Shown: positions 36,492 through 44,239 of the stretch, one piece after another
How positions within the stretch are numbered: the stretch's first letter is position 1
Layout of the letters: every line of letters starts with the position of its first letter
Source of the DNA: Planctomycetota bacterium
Lineage (GTDB): Bacteria; Planctomycetota; Planctomycetia; Planctomycetales; Planctomycetaceae
DNA length: 64,000 nt
Direction: 5' to 3'
Assembly: GCA_018242525.1 (NCBI GenBank)
Contig: JAFEBS010000056.1
Coordinates: 127,202-191,201, forward strand
Notes under the pieces: generated by a model
The model's input: the letters and a program-made list of their open reading frames with translations, nothing else
The model's database searches: none
What the model was told of the DNA's origin: nothing
Position numbers and translations under genes: made by a program

Positions 36492-36575
36492 TGACCAAGG
36501 GGAGATTTGAACTCCCACGCCCGTACGGGCACGACGTTCTGAACGTCGCGTGTTTACCAGTTACACCACTTGGCC
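36492..36575 (-). tRNA. tRNA-Leu(CAG)
   Basis: Class II tRNA: acceptor GGCCAAG/CTTGGTC, D-stem GTGT/ACAC, anticodon stem CGACG/CGTCG with loop TTCAGAA (CAG), long variable arm GCCC-GTAC-GGGC, T-arm GGGAG-TTCAAAT-CTCCC. CCA is not encoded. Confidence 0.9.
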
Positions 36576-36636
36576 GTGAGTCTTCGTGCAGTTCACCCCC
36601 CGACAGCGCGTGACAGAATTCCGTGCATGAATCCAA

Positions 36637-36709
36637 TGGCACGAGTGGGATTCGAACCCACACTCGCGAAGGTTTGAGCTTCGTCGCTTTCCCGTTAGCG
36701 TACCGTGCC
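36637..36709 (-). tRNA. tRNA-Leu(CAA), short variable arm
   Basis: Acceptor GGCACGG/TCGTGCC, D-arm CGC/GCG, anticodon stem CGAAG/CTTCG with loop CTCAAAC (CAA, U33 present), T-arm GTGGG-TTCGAAT-CCCAC. The variable region (CGAGT) is class I in size although the anticodon is leucine. Confidence 0.8.
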
Positions 36710-36727
36710 CTGTCGGCGTCAATTCAG

Positions 36728-36800
36728 TAGCCCGGGTGGGACTCGAACCCACAGCATCACTGGTTCTAAGCCAGAGTGGTCTGCCATTGCCTACCGAGCC
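36728..36800 (-). tRNA. tRNA-Leu(TAG), short variable arm
   Basis: Acceptor GGCTCGG/CCGGGCT, Leu-like D-arm GGCAATGGCAGACC, anticodon loop CTTAGAA (TAG), variable region GATGCT, T-arm GTGGG-TTCGAGT-CCCAC. CCA is not encoded. Confidence 0.8.
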
Positions 36801-36855
36801 GAAATCGTCGTAACCGTCTCAAAACACCTTCGCTATTCACGTTATTCATCGTTTC

Positions 36856-36905
36856 CTCGTTCCCAAGGTCCCGCTTGGGAGCGCCAGCCTTTGAAGCTCC
36901 GCTTC
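36856..36905 (+). repeat. 50-bp REP-like repeat, copy 1
   Basis: Starts CTCGTTCCCAAGGTCCC and contains the hairpin TTCCCAAG/CTTGGGAG. It matches the reverse complement of 36986-37035 at 43 of 50 positions by hand count. Confidence 0.75.
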
Positions 36906-36985
36906 ACGTTTCCTAGCACACCCCCACATCCAGTCAGTCACCACGTCGACCGGTCCACGTTGCTCTCTTGCCGAACACCGACCGC

Positions 36986-37035
36986 GAAGCAGAGCTTCGA
37001 AGACGGGCGTTCCCAAGCCGGAGCTTGGGAACGAG
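36986..37035 (-). repeat. 50-bp REP-like repeat, copy 2 (inverted)
   Basis: On the minus strand it starts CTCGTTCCCAAGCTCCGGC and ends GAAGCTCTGCTTC, with the same hairpin TTCCCAAGC/GCTTGGGAA. It pairs with copy 1 in inverted orientation 80 bp apart. Confidence 0.75.
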
Positions 37036-37093
37036 AAACACTGCCCCAAACCGCCTTCGCGAACGCTTTGGATTCCTCTGTCACAACCGCGAG

Positions 37094-37167
37094 TGCCCAG
37101 CGCGGGGGTTGAACCCGCAAACACCCGGGTTTAAGCCGGGCCGCTCTTCCAGTTGGCGTACCTGGGC
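37094..37167 (-). tRNA. tRNA-Leu(TAA), short variable arm
   Basis: Acceptor GCCCAGG/GCTGGGC with one G-G mismatch at the base, D-stem CGC/GCG, anticodon stem CCCGG/CCGGG with loop CTTAAAC (TAA), T-arm GCGGG-TTCAACC-CCCGC. The variable region TGTTT is class I in size. Confidence 0.8.
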
Positions 37168-37195
37168 CTGGTCCAAAACAGAATTCGCGTTGATA

Positions 37196-37279
37196 CGGAA
37201 GCCGTGGGACTCGAACCCACAACGGACAACGTCCGCGCCTGCTTTCGAGGCAGGTTCCTCATCCAGCCGGATGACTTCC
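37196..37279 (-). tRNA. tRNA-Ser(CGA)
   Basis: Class II tRNA: acceptor GGAAGTC/GGCTTCC, discriminator G as usual for Ser, anticodon stem CCTGC/GCAGG with loop CTCGAAA (CGA), long variable arm GGAC-GTT-GTCC, T-arm GTGGG-TTCGAGT-CCCAC. Confidence 0.9.
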
Positions 37280-37375
37280 GTTTTTCAAACACCCGCACGA
37301 TTCGACGTAAACGGGATCTTTCGGATCGATGTCGAACTGAACTCTCGCACGTGTCTTGGAGCCAGCCAATCTGAA

Positions 37376-37450
37376 CTGCGGCGACAGGAATCGAACCTGT
37401 GTCACGACGGTTAACAGCCGTCTGCCCGTACCAGCACGGACTCCACCGCA
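37376..37450 (-). tRNA. tRNA-Asn(GTT)
   Basis: Acceptor TGCGGTG/CGCCGCA with discriminator G, D-stem CCGT/ACGG, anticodon stem GACGG/CCGTC with loop CTGTTAA (GTT), T-arm ACAGG-TTCGATT-CCTGT. CCA is not encoded. Confidence 0.88.
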
Positions 37451-37472
37451 ATTGAGTCATCGCACAAACAAA

Positions 37473-37543
37473 AGCACCCAGTGGGAGTTGAACCCACACT
37501 TCCGCCCTGGCAAGGCAGCACGCGGCCGCTACATCATGGGTGC
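37473..37543 (-). tRNA. tRNA-Gly(GCC)
   Basis: Acceptor GCACCCA/TGGGTGC (perfect), anticodon stem CTGCC/GGCGG with loop TTGCCAG (GCC), T-arm GTGGG-TTCAACT-CCCAC. The D-arm is short, ATG/CGT. Confidence 0.88.
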
Positions 37544-37627
37544 GTTGGGGGATGTCGCGGGGCAGCCCCCAGCAACGGACAACGCCAGATTCACTTCCTG
37601 ACCAGATTGTGAAAGAGCAAACTGCAA

Positions 37628-37699
37628 AGCACCGGGTGGGACTCGAACCCACGTTGCCGCATTACGAATGCGGGGTCTTGGCCGCTAAACGACCAGTGC
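37628..37699 (-). tRNA. tRNA-Thr(CGT)
   Basis: Acceptor GCACTGG/CCGGTGC, D-arm GTT/GAC with loop TAGCGGCCAA, anticodon stem CCGCA/TGCGG with loop TTCGTAA (CGT), T-arm GTGGG-TTCGAGT-CCCAC. Confidence 0.88.
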
Positions 37700-37707
37700 G
37701 TATTGAT

Positions 37708-37780
37708 TGGGACCAGACGGGCTTGAACCGTCACCTGCCCGGGTAAGATCCGGGTATGCTGCCACTAACACCTTGATCCC
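37708..37780 (-). tRNA. tRNA-Lys(CTT)
   Basis: Acceptor GGGATCA/TGGTCCC, anticodon stem CCCGG/CCGGG with loop ATCTTAC (CTT), T-arm GACGG-TTCAAGC-CCGTC. This is the first tRNA of the array in transcription order. Confidence 0.88.
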
Positions 37781-37883
37781 GTTTCCAGTTCTGCGTGCGG
37801 TGAACTGAGGCACGGAGACTGCCCCAACCGTGGCCTGATCGTCACACCGGTCCCAACTCTTCGAGACAGTTTGTCGACGACCA

Positions 37884-37920
37884 ACGAAAAAGCCCGGTGT
37901 CACTCGCGTGACACCGGGCT
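37884..37920 (-). terminator. Strong Rho-independent terminator (minus strand)
   Basis: AGCCCGGTGTCAC and GTGACACCGGGCT form a perfect 13-bp stem (arms 37891-37903 and 37908-37920) with a 4-nt loop. On the minus strand it is followed by TTTTTCG. It ends whatever is transcribed from about 38.1 kb and insulates the tRNA array. Confidence 0.85.
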
Positions 37921-37949
37921 GAATCAGCTCGATCGGCCATTGGCCCGTG

Positions 37950-38123
37950 TCACGTCCGTAACGGATTCAGGGATCCCGAATTCTCCAGCCCGGAACCACC
38001 CTGATTGCCGACCGATAAGGTCTGCTTGAAGGCGCGCGCCGATTGACCACGACCCGGGTTGACCGCCAATGGCCGTCGGGTGAGGTTTGACTTGAGTCTC
38101 GCGTTCTGCCTGGTCGTCATCAT
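37950..38123 (-). CDS. Candidate 57-aa basic protein, or a small transcript
   Basis: An ATG-ATG start at 38123 opens a 57-codon frame (MMTTRQNARLKSNLTRRP...) rich in Arg, Asn and Gly. Its stop lies only 30 nt before the strong terminator stem. No good ribosome-binding site or known domain is seen. The terminator shows that something is transcribed here; it could equally be a small RNA. Confidence 0.3.
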   Translation of the reverse strand: MMTTRQNARLKSNLTRRPLAVNPGRGQSARAFKQTLSVGNQGGSGLENSGSLNPLRT

Positions 38124-38405
38124 GATTCACTCGGCCGATATGCCTGAGGTTGGTGATCGTCGTCCGATGCTCACAGTCACCGGTAACCTATAGATGCGCG
38201 ACCGCGGCAAAAAGTTCGCGTCTTTTTCGACTTTTTCCAGGAAGAGACGCAGACACCATCCGTTGCCCGGAACCGCGCGAAACAACCAGTGTACTTCAGT
38301 TCCCTCAAAGGAAGAGCCTCGACGCGGAAACTACGGACTCACGCGTTGGCACCGTCGACCGTCGCTGCGGGCTCCAGTTCCCGCAATTCGGTGCGCTGGC
38401 CCGCC
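38124..38405. other. Intergenic region
   Basis: No gene is supported. The short plus-strand frames are unlike real proteins. The segment follows the stop of the Tat-exported protein gene on the minus strand. Confidence 0.5.
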
Positions 38406-39935
38406 CTACCCCATGAACGCATCGCGTGTCCGCTTGACCAACTGGTTTTCGCGATCCCCGGACCCACGCAGGTTGTAGACTCCCGCCGCCAGAAAACGGG
38501 CGCGCCATTCCGGCGAGACGTGCTGGAAATCCTCCAGCAGGGCCGCGCTGAACTTGTAGTCGTGGGAGTTGGTCCCTTTCAGAAAAATCAACAGACGAGC
38601 GGCGTCGATGAAATCGACGGGGTCGGGATTGTCCTTGACGTACGAAATCAGTTTGCCCGCAGCCTGTGACCGATTGCGCGAGATATCCGCCAGGATCTCG
38701 GTACAGGCATTCGGACCGGTTGCGTCCAGAGGAATTGCTTCCAGAGTGTCCAGGCGCGCCGTGCCAACTTGACCGCGGCTGACCATGGCCCCCCGGAACA
38801 ACGGCAGGAACGCGACGTTCTGCAGAAACACCATCCGCCGAGTTTCATCGTTGCTGGTCGCCTGAAATGCATACCGCAACGCATTCGATGACGTCATGGC
38901 ATGCAGGGCGACGATCCCCGGCTGGCGGATCAGCAGTTCACCCGCGCCGACGAACAGTGCATCCCAGATCGATTGCGGTGAGACACCCCGGTTGATGATT
39001 TCCACGGCCTGCGCACAGGCTTCCTCGTCGGAGCCGCTGCGCAGAACTGCCAGGAATTCTGTGGTGGCGGCGGAGTCGACTCGCCCTTCGGTCCAGTCCT
39101 TGCGAAGTTTCGACGCCAGTTCCCGATTTCGCTTCCACGGCAGATCCGCGGCGGCATTTCCCTGAAATGGATTACCTCCTTCGTGGTGTTGCAGGGCGTA
39201 CGCCAGCGATCGCAAAATCGGCTCGGCATGTTGCCAGCCGATCACTTCCAGGGTGCGGCGGCTGTTGGCGACGAAGATCGCCTTGTGGCCGATGTCTCGA
39301 AAATCGCGGGCTCCAAACCGATAGAACAGTTCAAACGCCTCATCAATCGTGGCGGACCTGGCCAGTCCCGCCGCGGCCACATCCGCAGCCCCTTCATCCC
39401 ACGAGTCCATGGCACTTACAAATGCCTGGCGAGCCTTGTCGGCTGGGAGAACGCTGGCTTCCTTCACGGGAGCCATCGTCCAATTGCCCTCACGCACATC
39501 CGCCGCCTGCGACGATTTGAATTCATCCAGAGCCCAGAAGATCGGCAGCCAGCGGTGCTCGGGCGGCGACGCGATGCTGGCCAGGTGCGCCGAATTCACG
39601 ACCAGCACCGCGTGGAATTTGAAACCGACAGACGGTCTTGGCTGCACGTTGCGAACACCCGCCAGCAGCAGTGCGGCCAGGACCTCACGATATGTCAGCC
39701 CGGACTTGATCCGTGCCGCGACTTTCTCCAGAAGTTGCTCACGCGGAGTCTCCTCCAGCAGTTGGACGACGGGCTCGATCGAGGGATCCAGTCGAACCAC
39801 GTTGGGATCGAGTGTCGACTCGGCCGCAGACACAGACTCAATTTGCGATAGAAAGCCCAGATCACCCAGCCCGGTCATCGCTCCGCCGAATGCGGTCGAT
39901 TTCAGAAACGTACGGCGCGTGGACTGCGGAAACAT
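38406..39935 (-). CDS. Tat-exported protein of unknown function
   Basis: A twin-arginine signal lies at the N-terminus (TRRTFLKSTAFGGAMTGLG), and the mature protein of about 475 aa is largely helical (EQLLEKVAARIKSGLTYREV, then WLPIFWALDEFKSSQAADV). The ATG at 39935 has AGGAGG upstream; the open frame extends to 40001. It lies 100 nt after the DUF1501 gene on the same strand, so PSD1, DUF1501 and this gene probably form one transcript. No catalytic motif is recognised, though similar proteins occur in planctomycetes from memory. Confidence 0.7.
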   Translation of the reverse strand: MFPQSTRRTFLKSTAFGGAMTGLGDLGFLSQIESVSAAESTLDPNVVRLDPSIEPVVQLLEETPREQLLEKVAARIKSGLTYREVLAALLLAGVRNVQPRPSVGFKFHAVLVVNSAHLASIASPPEHRWLPIFWALDEFKSSQAADVREGNWTMAPVKEASVLPADKARQAFVSAMDSWDEGAADVAAAGLARSATIDEAFELFYRFGARDFRDIGHKAIFVANSRRTLEVIGWQHAEPILRSLAYALQHHEGGNPFQGNAAADLPWKRNRELASKLRKDWTEGRVDSAATTEFLAVLRSGSDEEACAQAVEIINRGVSPQSIWDALFVGAGELLIRQPGIVALHAMTSSNALRYAFQATSNDETRRMVFLQNVAFLPLFRGAMVSRGQVGTARLDTLEAIPLDATGPNACTEILADISRNRSQAAGKLISYVKDNPDPVDFIDAARLLIFLKGTNSHDYKFSAALLEDFQHVSPEWRARFLAAGVYNLRGSGDRENQLVKRTRDAFMG

Positions 39936-40035
39936 GGCGCTTGCCTCCTGTGAAAACGGCCCGCGTGAATGGATCTGATCCGCCGGAATTGTATCAGTCA
40001 CCGGCGTGAAAATGCGAAGTTTATTTGCCTGGAAC

Positions 40036-41481
40036 TCAGCCCAGGATTCCCTGGACGACGTTGCCGTGGATATCGGTCAGGCGATACTGGCGGCCCTGGT
40101 AGCGGAATGTCAGTTTTGTATGGTCGATGCCGCTCAGGTGCATGATCGTTGCCTGCATGTCGTGGACATGCACGGGATCGGCGGTGATGTTCCAGCCGAA
40201 GTCGTCGGTCTGGCCATACACGGATCCCCGTTTGACGCCGCCGCCCGCCAGCCACCAACTGAACGCCTTGCCAAAGTGGTCACGTCCCTTCGGGTTGGCG
40301 GGATCTCCCTGGCCGAACGGTGTGCGGCCGAATTCGCCACCCCAGATGACCAGTGTGTCGTCCAGCATCCCACGTTCTTTCAGATCCTGCACCAGTGCCG
40401 CCGACGGACCTTCGGTATCCTTGCATTGTTGTTCGAGTTGCGTGAACAGGTTGCCATGCTGATCCCAACCGGAATGCATCAACTGTACGAACCGGACCCC
40501 GCGTTCCAGCAGTCGTCGCGCGACCAGACAGTTGTTGGCATAGGTACCTTTCACCTGGACATCGTCGCCGTAGCGATCCAGCGTCGCCTTGGTTTCGCCC
40601 GAGAAATCCACCAGGCCCGGGACGCTGGTCTGCATGCGAAACGCCATTTCATATTGCGCGATCCGTGTGTCGATTTCGGGGTCGCCGTAGTCGGCCAGGT
40701 GAGCGGCGTTCATGGCGGCAATGTCGTCCAGCAGCGCGCGGCGGCCTTCCCGGCTGACTCCGGGGGGATTGGCCAGATACGGGACCAGGTCGCCGGTATT
40801 GCGAAAGCGAACACCCTGATATCGACTGGGTAGGAATCCGCTGCCCCAGTAGTAGTCGAAGAACAACTGCCCGCAGGTCTTCCCCTTGTCGCTGGAGGTC
40901 ATGACGACGAACGCCGGTAGGTTTTCGCTGGAATTGCCCAGTCCGTAGGACAACCAGGCCCCCATGCTCGGACGTCCCGGCACCTGGGCACCGGTCAGAA
41001 AGAACGTCACGCCGGGGGCATGATTCACCGCTTCGGTGTACATGCTGCGGACCAGGCACAATTCGTCGGCGATCCCTCCCACGCTGGGGAGCATTTCACT
41101 CAGGGAGATCCCGGCCTGGCCATATTTCTGAAACGGCTTGATGGCGGGCTGGCAGGGCCATTTGCCATAACCACTGGACATCGTCGACAGGCGCGTCGTG
41201 CCGCGGACGGTGTCCGGGATGTCCTTCCCCTTCATTTCCTGCATGACAGGCTTTTCGTCGAACAGATCGACGTGCGACGGACCTCCCCCCTGCCACAACA
41301 TCACCACTCGCCTGGCCCTGGGAGGGAAATGGGGAATTCCCGGCTGCCCAGGTTCCGCAGCGTGTCCCGTCGGATTCATCAGGAGACTGGCCAGTGCGGT
41401 GGCACCAATCCCACCGGCAGACGCGCCGAAGAACTGGCGTCGAGTTACGCGGGTGATGTTTTCCAGTTGCAGATCATTCAT
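40036..41481 (-). CDS. DUF1501 family Tat-exported protein
   Basis: N-terminal Tat signal TRRQFFGASAGGIGATALA, then the DUF1501 hallmarks: MLWQGGGPSHVDLFDEKP, DDTLVIWGGEFGRTPFGQ, WWLAGGGVKRG and IMHLSGIDHTKLTFRYQGR. The fold is alkaline-phosphatase/sulfatase-like by family knowledge, but activity is unproven. The ATG at 41481 is used because the Tat motif then lies near residue 14. It follows the PSD1 gene by 44 nt, the recurrent planctomycete pairing. Confidence 0.85.
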   Translation of the reverse strand: MNDLQLENITRVTRRQFFGASAGGIGATALASLLMNPTGHAAEPGQPGIPHFPPRARRVVMLWQGGGPSHVDLFDEKPVMQEMKGKDIPDTVRGTTRLSTMSSGYGKWPCQPAIKPFQKYGQAGISLSEMLPSVGGIADELCLVRSMYTEAVNHAPGVTFFLTGAQVPGRPSMGAWLSYGLGNSSENLPAFVVMTSSDKGKTCGQLFFDYYWGSGFLPSRYQGVRFRNTGDLVPYLANPPGVSREGRRALLDDIAAMNAAHLADYGDPEIDTRIAQYEMAFRMQTSVPGLVDFSGETKATLDRYGDDVQVKGTYANNCLVARRLLERGVRFVQLMHSGWDQHGNLFTQLEQQCKDTEGPSAALVQDLKERGMLDDTLVIWGGEFGRTPFGQGDPANPKGRDHFGKAFSWWLAGGGVKRGSVYGQTDDFGWNITADPVHVHDMQATIMHLSGIDHTKLTFRYQGRQYRLTDIHGNVVQGILG

Positions 41482-41525
41482 GCTTCGAGTCCCAGTCTGA
41501 CTTTGCTTCACAACGAGGGTAGTGA

Positions 41526-44081
41526 TCACTCGCGGGTCTGAGATTCATCCAGATTCAGAATTGCCAGGCAAACGGCCGTCAGTGCCGCATGCTCGGTTGG
41601 ATTCAAGGATTCATCACGTTTGGAGGCCCCCACTGTCAGGAGCGACTTGGCAGCCTCTGCGTTTGCCTGATAGATCGCCGCCTGGCGCTCATACGCACGA
41701 CGCAACATCTTCAGATCGGATTCGGTCACCGTCCGGCAGGCAACCCTGCGGAAGGCCAGTGTCAGTCGACCATCAACCGTCGCCTCGGATTTCATGGAAA
41801 GCTCGGCCAGCGCCCGAGCCGCTTCCACCCAGGTGGGGTCGTTGAGTGTCGTCAGGGCGTGCAAGGGAGTGCTGGTGGCCGCGAGGCGAACACGGCATGT
41901 CTGGCGATTGGAGGCATCAAACATGTTGGCCGGTCCCACCGTGCGACGCCAGAACGTGTATAGACTGCGGCGATACAGGTCGCTGCCGGTTGACTGTGGG
42001 TAGGTGAAGTCGCGTTCTTTGGTGATGGCCAGCGCTTCCCAGACAGCATCCGGCTGGTAAGGATAGACGGGAGCACCGCCAATGCGTGGATCGAGCAATC
42101 CCGAGGCCGCCAGTGCCCAGTCTCGCAGGATCAGCGACGGCATGCGGAACCGCGAGGCACGTGCATACAGTCGATTTTCGGAGTCGCGATTGCGCAATTC
42201 CGGACTGACCCGGCTGGATTGTCGATAGGTGGCGCTCATCACGATCAGCTTGTGCAGATGTTTCATGCTCCAGCCTTGTTCGCGAATCTCCACCGCCAGC
42301 CAATCGAGCAGTGCGCCATGTATTGGGTATTCACTCTGGACGCCGAAGTCCTCGGCAGTCTTGACGATCCCGGCTCCGAAGTAGTACTGCCAGATTCGAT
42401 TGACCTGCACCCGGGCCGTCAGCGGGTGTTCCGGCATGATCAGCCATTGGGCAAACCCCAGTCGATTGGGGGGCGCCCCTGCTGGCAATGGGGGCAGGAA
42501 AGCGGGAGTGGCAAACGTGACCTTATCCTTGGGCTTCAGGTACTCGCCCCGGTCCAGGATGAATGTTTCGCGGGGACGCTCGTCGCTCATGATCATCACG
42601 CGCGGCAATTTGTCCGCGCGATAGTTTGCCAGGTTCTTGCGAATTCCCTCGGCCTTCCCCAGGAGAGGCAGTCTGGCGACCAGAGTCGAACGAATCTTTT
42701 CGTCAAAATGCTTGCGAAGACCGGCATCGATCGCTTTCTTTTCGTCGTCCGTGCGTTCGGCTTCTGGCTTGCGAAGGAGCGCTGCAACGGAATCTGGCAG
42801 CCCCTTTCCTTCGGCCGGCTTGCCATCGGCAAACAGTCCTGTTCGCCAGCCCTCGAATGCGGCATTGGCCACCGGAACAGCTTCGGCATCGGCTGCCTTG
42901 ATCTCTTCCTCGAACTGAGCGATCCGCTGCTTGTTCTCTTCGGTCGGTAATTCCAGGAACGGTGCCGCGACTCGAATCCGCGACGAGAAGTATTGCGGCG
43001 TGCCACTTTCCGGAACGCGATTGAAGGCATCCATGAGGCTGTAATAATCCCGATTCGTCAGCGGATCGTACTTGTGGTCATGGCATTGGGCGCAGGCCAT
43101 CGTCAGACCGAGCCAGGTCGTGGCCGTGGTATCGATCCGATCGAACAGGTTCACAAACCGTTGTTCTTCGGCGATCGCTCCCCCTTCGCCATTCAACAGG
43201 TGATTGCGATTGAATCCACTGGCGATCTTCTGTTCGGTCGTCGCATTCGGGAGCAGATCACCAGCCAGTTGCCAGAGCGTGAACTGATCAAACGGCAGGT
43301 CATCATTCAACGCCTTCACCACCCAGTCGCGCCAGATCCATTGCCAGGTGTCGCCATCCTGTTGAAACCCATTACTGTCGGCATAACGTGCGGCATCCAG
43401 CCATGGCAGCGACATCCGTTCGCCGTAATGCGGGCTGGCAAGAAGCCGATCCACCAATTTCTCGTAGGCGCGATCATCCTTGTCAGCGATGAATGCATCC
43501 ACTTCCTGCGGCGTTGGGGGCAGTCCAATCAAGTCGATCGACAGTCGTTTGATGAGCGTCGCTCGATCAGCTTCCGGGGAGGGGGCAAGTTTCTCGGCTT
43601 CAATCCGGGCCAGTACGAATCGGTCGATCGGATTGCGGATCCAATCCGCCCGCTGAATGGCCGGTTCGGCAGGACGCCTGGGGGCAACGAACGCCCAGTG
43701 TGGCTGATATTCGGCCCCGGACGCGATCCACTGTTCCAATGTCTTTTTCTGTTCCGGAGTCAGCCGACGATTGGATTTGGGGGGCGGCATCATCTGGTCT
43801 GGATCGTTGGAATGAATCCGCGCGATCAGGGAACTCTTCGCCAGATCACCCGGTGTGATGGCGCCAGCGCTGACCGCGGCCTCACGTTGATCCAATCGCA
43901 GATCGGCTTGTCGTTTATTGCCGTCCTGCCCGTGGCAGTAGAAGCAGTTTTCGGACAGGATCGGCCGGATATCCCGGTTGAAGTCGAGAGTTTGAGCATT
44001 GGCTGGAGAAACAGCCACGGCCAGGCACGCCGATAAAACGAACCCGAAAACGTGGCGAGCCAGCGAAGCACGAGGATCCAT
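41526..44081 (-). CDS. PSD1 protein (cytochrome c-like, DUF1549 and DUF1553)
   Basis: A signal peptide (HVFGFVLSACLAVAVSPANA) precedes a cytochrome-c-like domain with a CFYCHG haem motif and MMPPPKSNRRLTPEQ. DUF1549 (DRFVLARIEAEKLAPSPEADR) and DUF1553 (FRMPSLILRDWALAASGLLD) follow. Length 851 aa. These exported proteins are greatly expanded in Planctomycetota and almost always precede a DUF1501 gene, as here. A redox role at the cell envelope is likely, linked to carbohydrate breakdown by context in other genomes. Substrate unknown. Confidence 0.88.
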   Translation of the reverse strand: MDPRASLARHVFGFVLSACLAVAVSPANAQTLDFNRDIRPILSENCFYCHGQDGNKRQADLRLDQREAAVSAGAITPGDLAKSSLIARIHSNDPDQMMPPPKSNRRLTPEQKKTLEQWIASGAEYQPHWAFVAPRRPAEPAIQRADWIRNPIDRFVLARIEAEKLAPSPEADRATLIKRLSIDLIGLPPTPQEVDAFIADKDDRAYEKLVDRLLASPHYGERMSLPWLDAARYADSNGFQQDGDTWQWIWRDWVVKALNDDLPFDQFTLWQLAGDLLPNATTEQKIASGFNRNHLLNGEGGAIAEEQRFVNLFDRIDTTATTWLGLTMACAQCHDHKYDPLTNRDYYSLMDAFNRVPESGTPQYFSSRIRVAAPFLELPTEENKQRIAQFEEEIKAADAEAVPVANAAFEGWRTGLFADGKPAEGKGLPDSVAALLRKPEAERTDDEKKAIDAGLRKHFDEKIRSTLVARLPLLGKAEGIRKNLANYRADKLPRVMIMSDERPRETFILDRGEYLKPKDKVTFATPAFLPPLPAGAPPNRLGFAQWLIMPEHPLTARVQVNRIWQYYFGAGIVKTAEDFGVQSEYPIHGALLDWLAVEIREQGWSMKHLHKLIVMSATYRQSSRVSPELRNRDSENRLYARASRFRMPSLILRDWALAASGLLDPRIGGAPVYPYQPDAVWEALAITKERDFTYPQSTGSDLYRRSLYTFWRRTVGPANMFDASNRQTCRVRLAATSTPLHALTTLNDPTWVEAARALAELSMKSEATVDGRLTLAFRRVACRTVTESDLKMLRRAYERQAAIYQANAEAAKSLLTVGASKRDESLNPTEHAALTAVCLAILNLDESQTRE

Positions 44082-44239
44082 GGAAACACCTGTCGTCTGA
44101 CGACGCGTCTGCGTAACTCAACGTAAGTTCATCAAGGACGGTGGACGTTACGAGTCCGTCGATGGTAGACAAATTGGCCCCGCCATGGAAGAATCGGAAG
44201 AGTTGGATTTGTTCAGATCCCTGATGCGCACTGAACCCC

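Larger units (their letters stand above)
36801..37093. other. Gap in the tRNA array carrying two inverted repeat copies
   Basis: No gene is supported. The segment contains two 50-bp copies of a dispersed repeat in opposite orientation (36856-36905 and 36986-37035). Confidence 0.6.

Noticed and set aside
42993..44036. 347-codon open frame on the plus strand
   Set aside because: Antisense to the PSD1 gene with clear family motifs; composition is Arg/Gln-rich shadow sequence.
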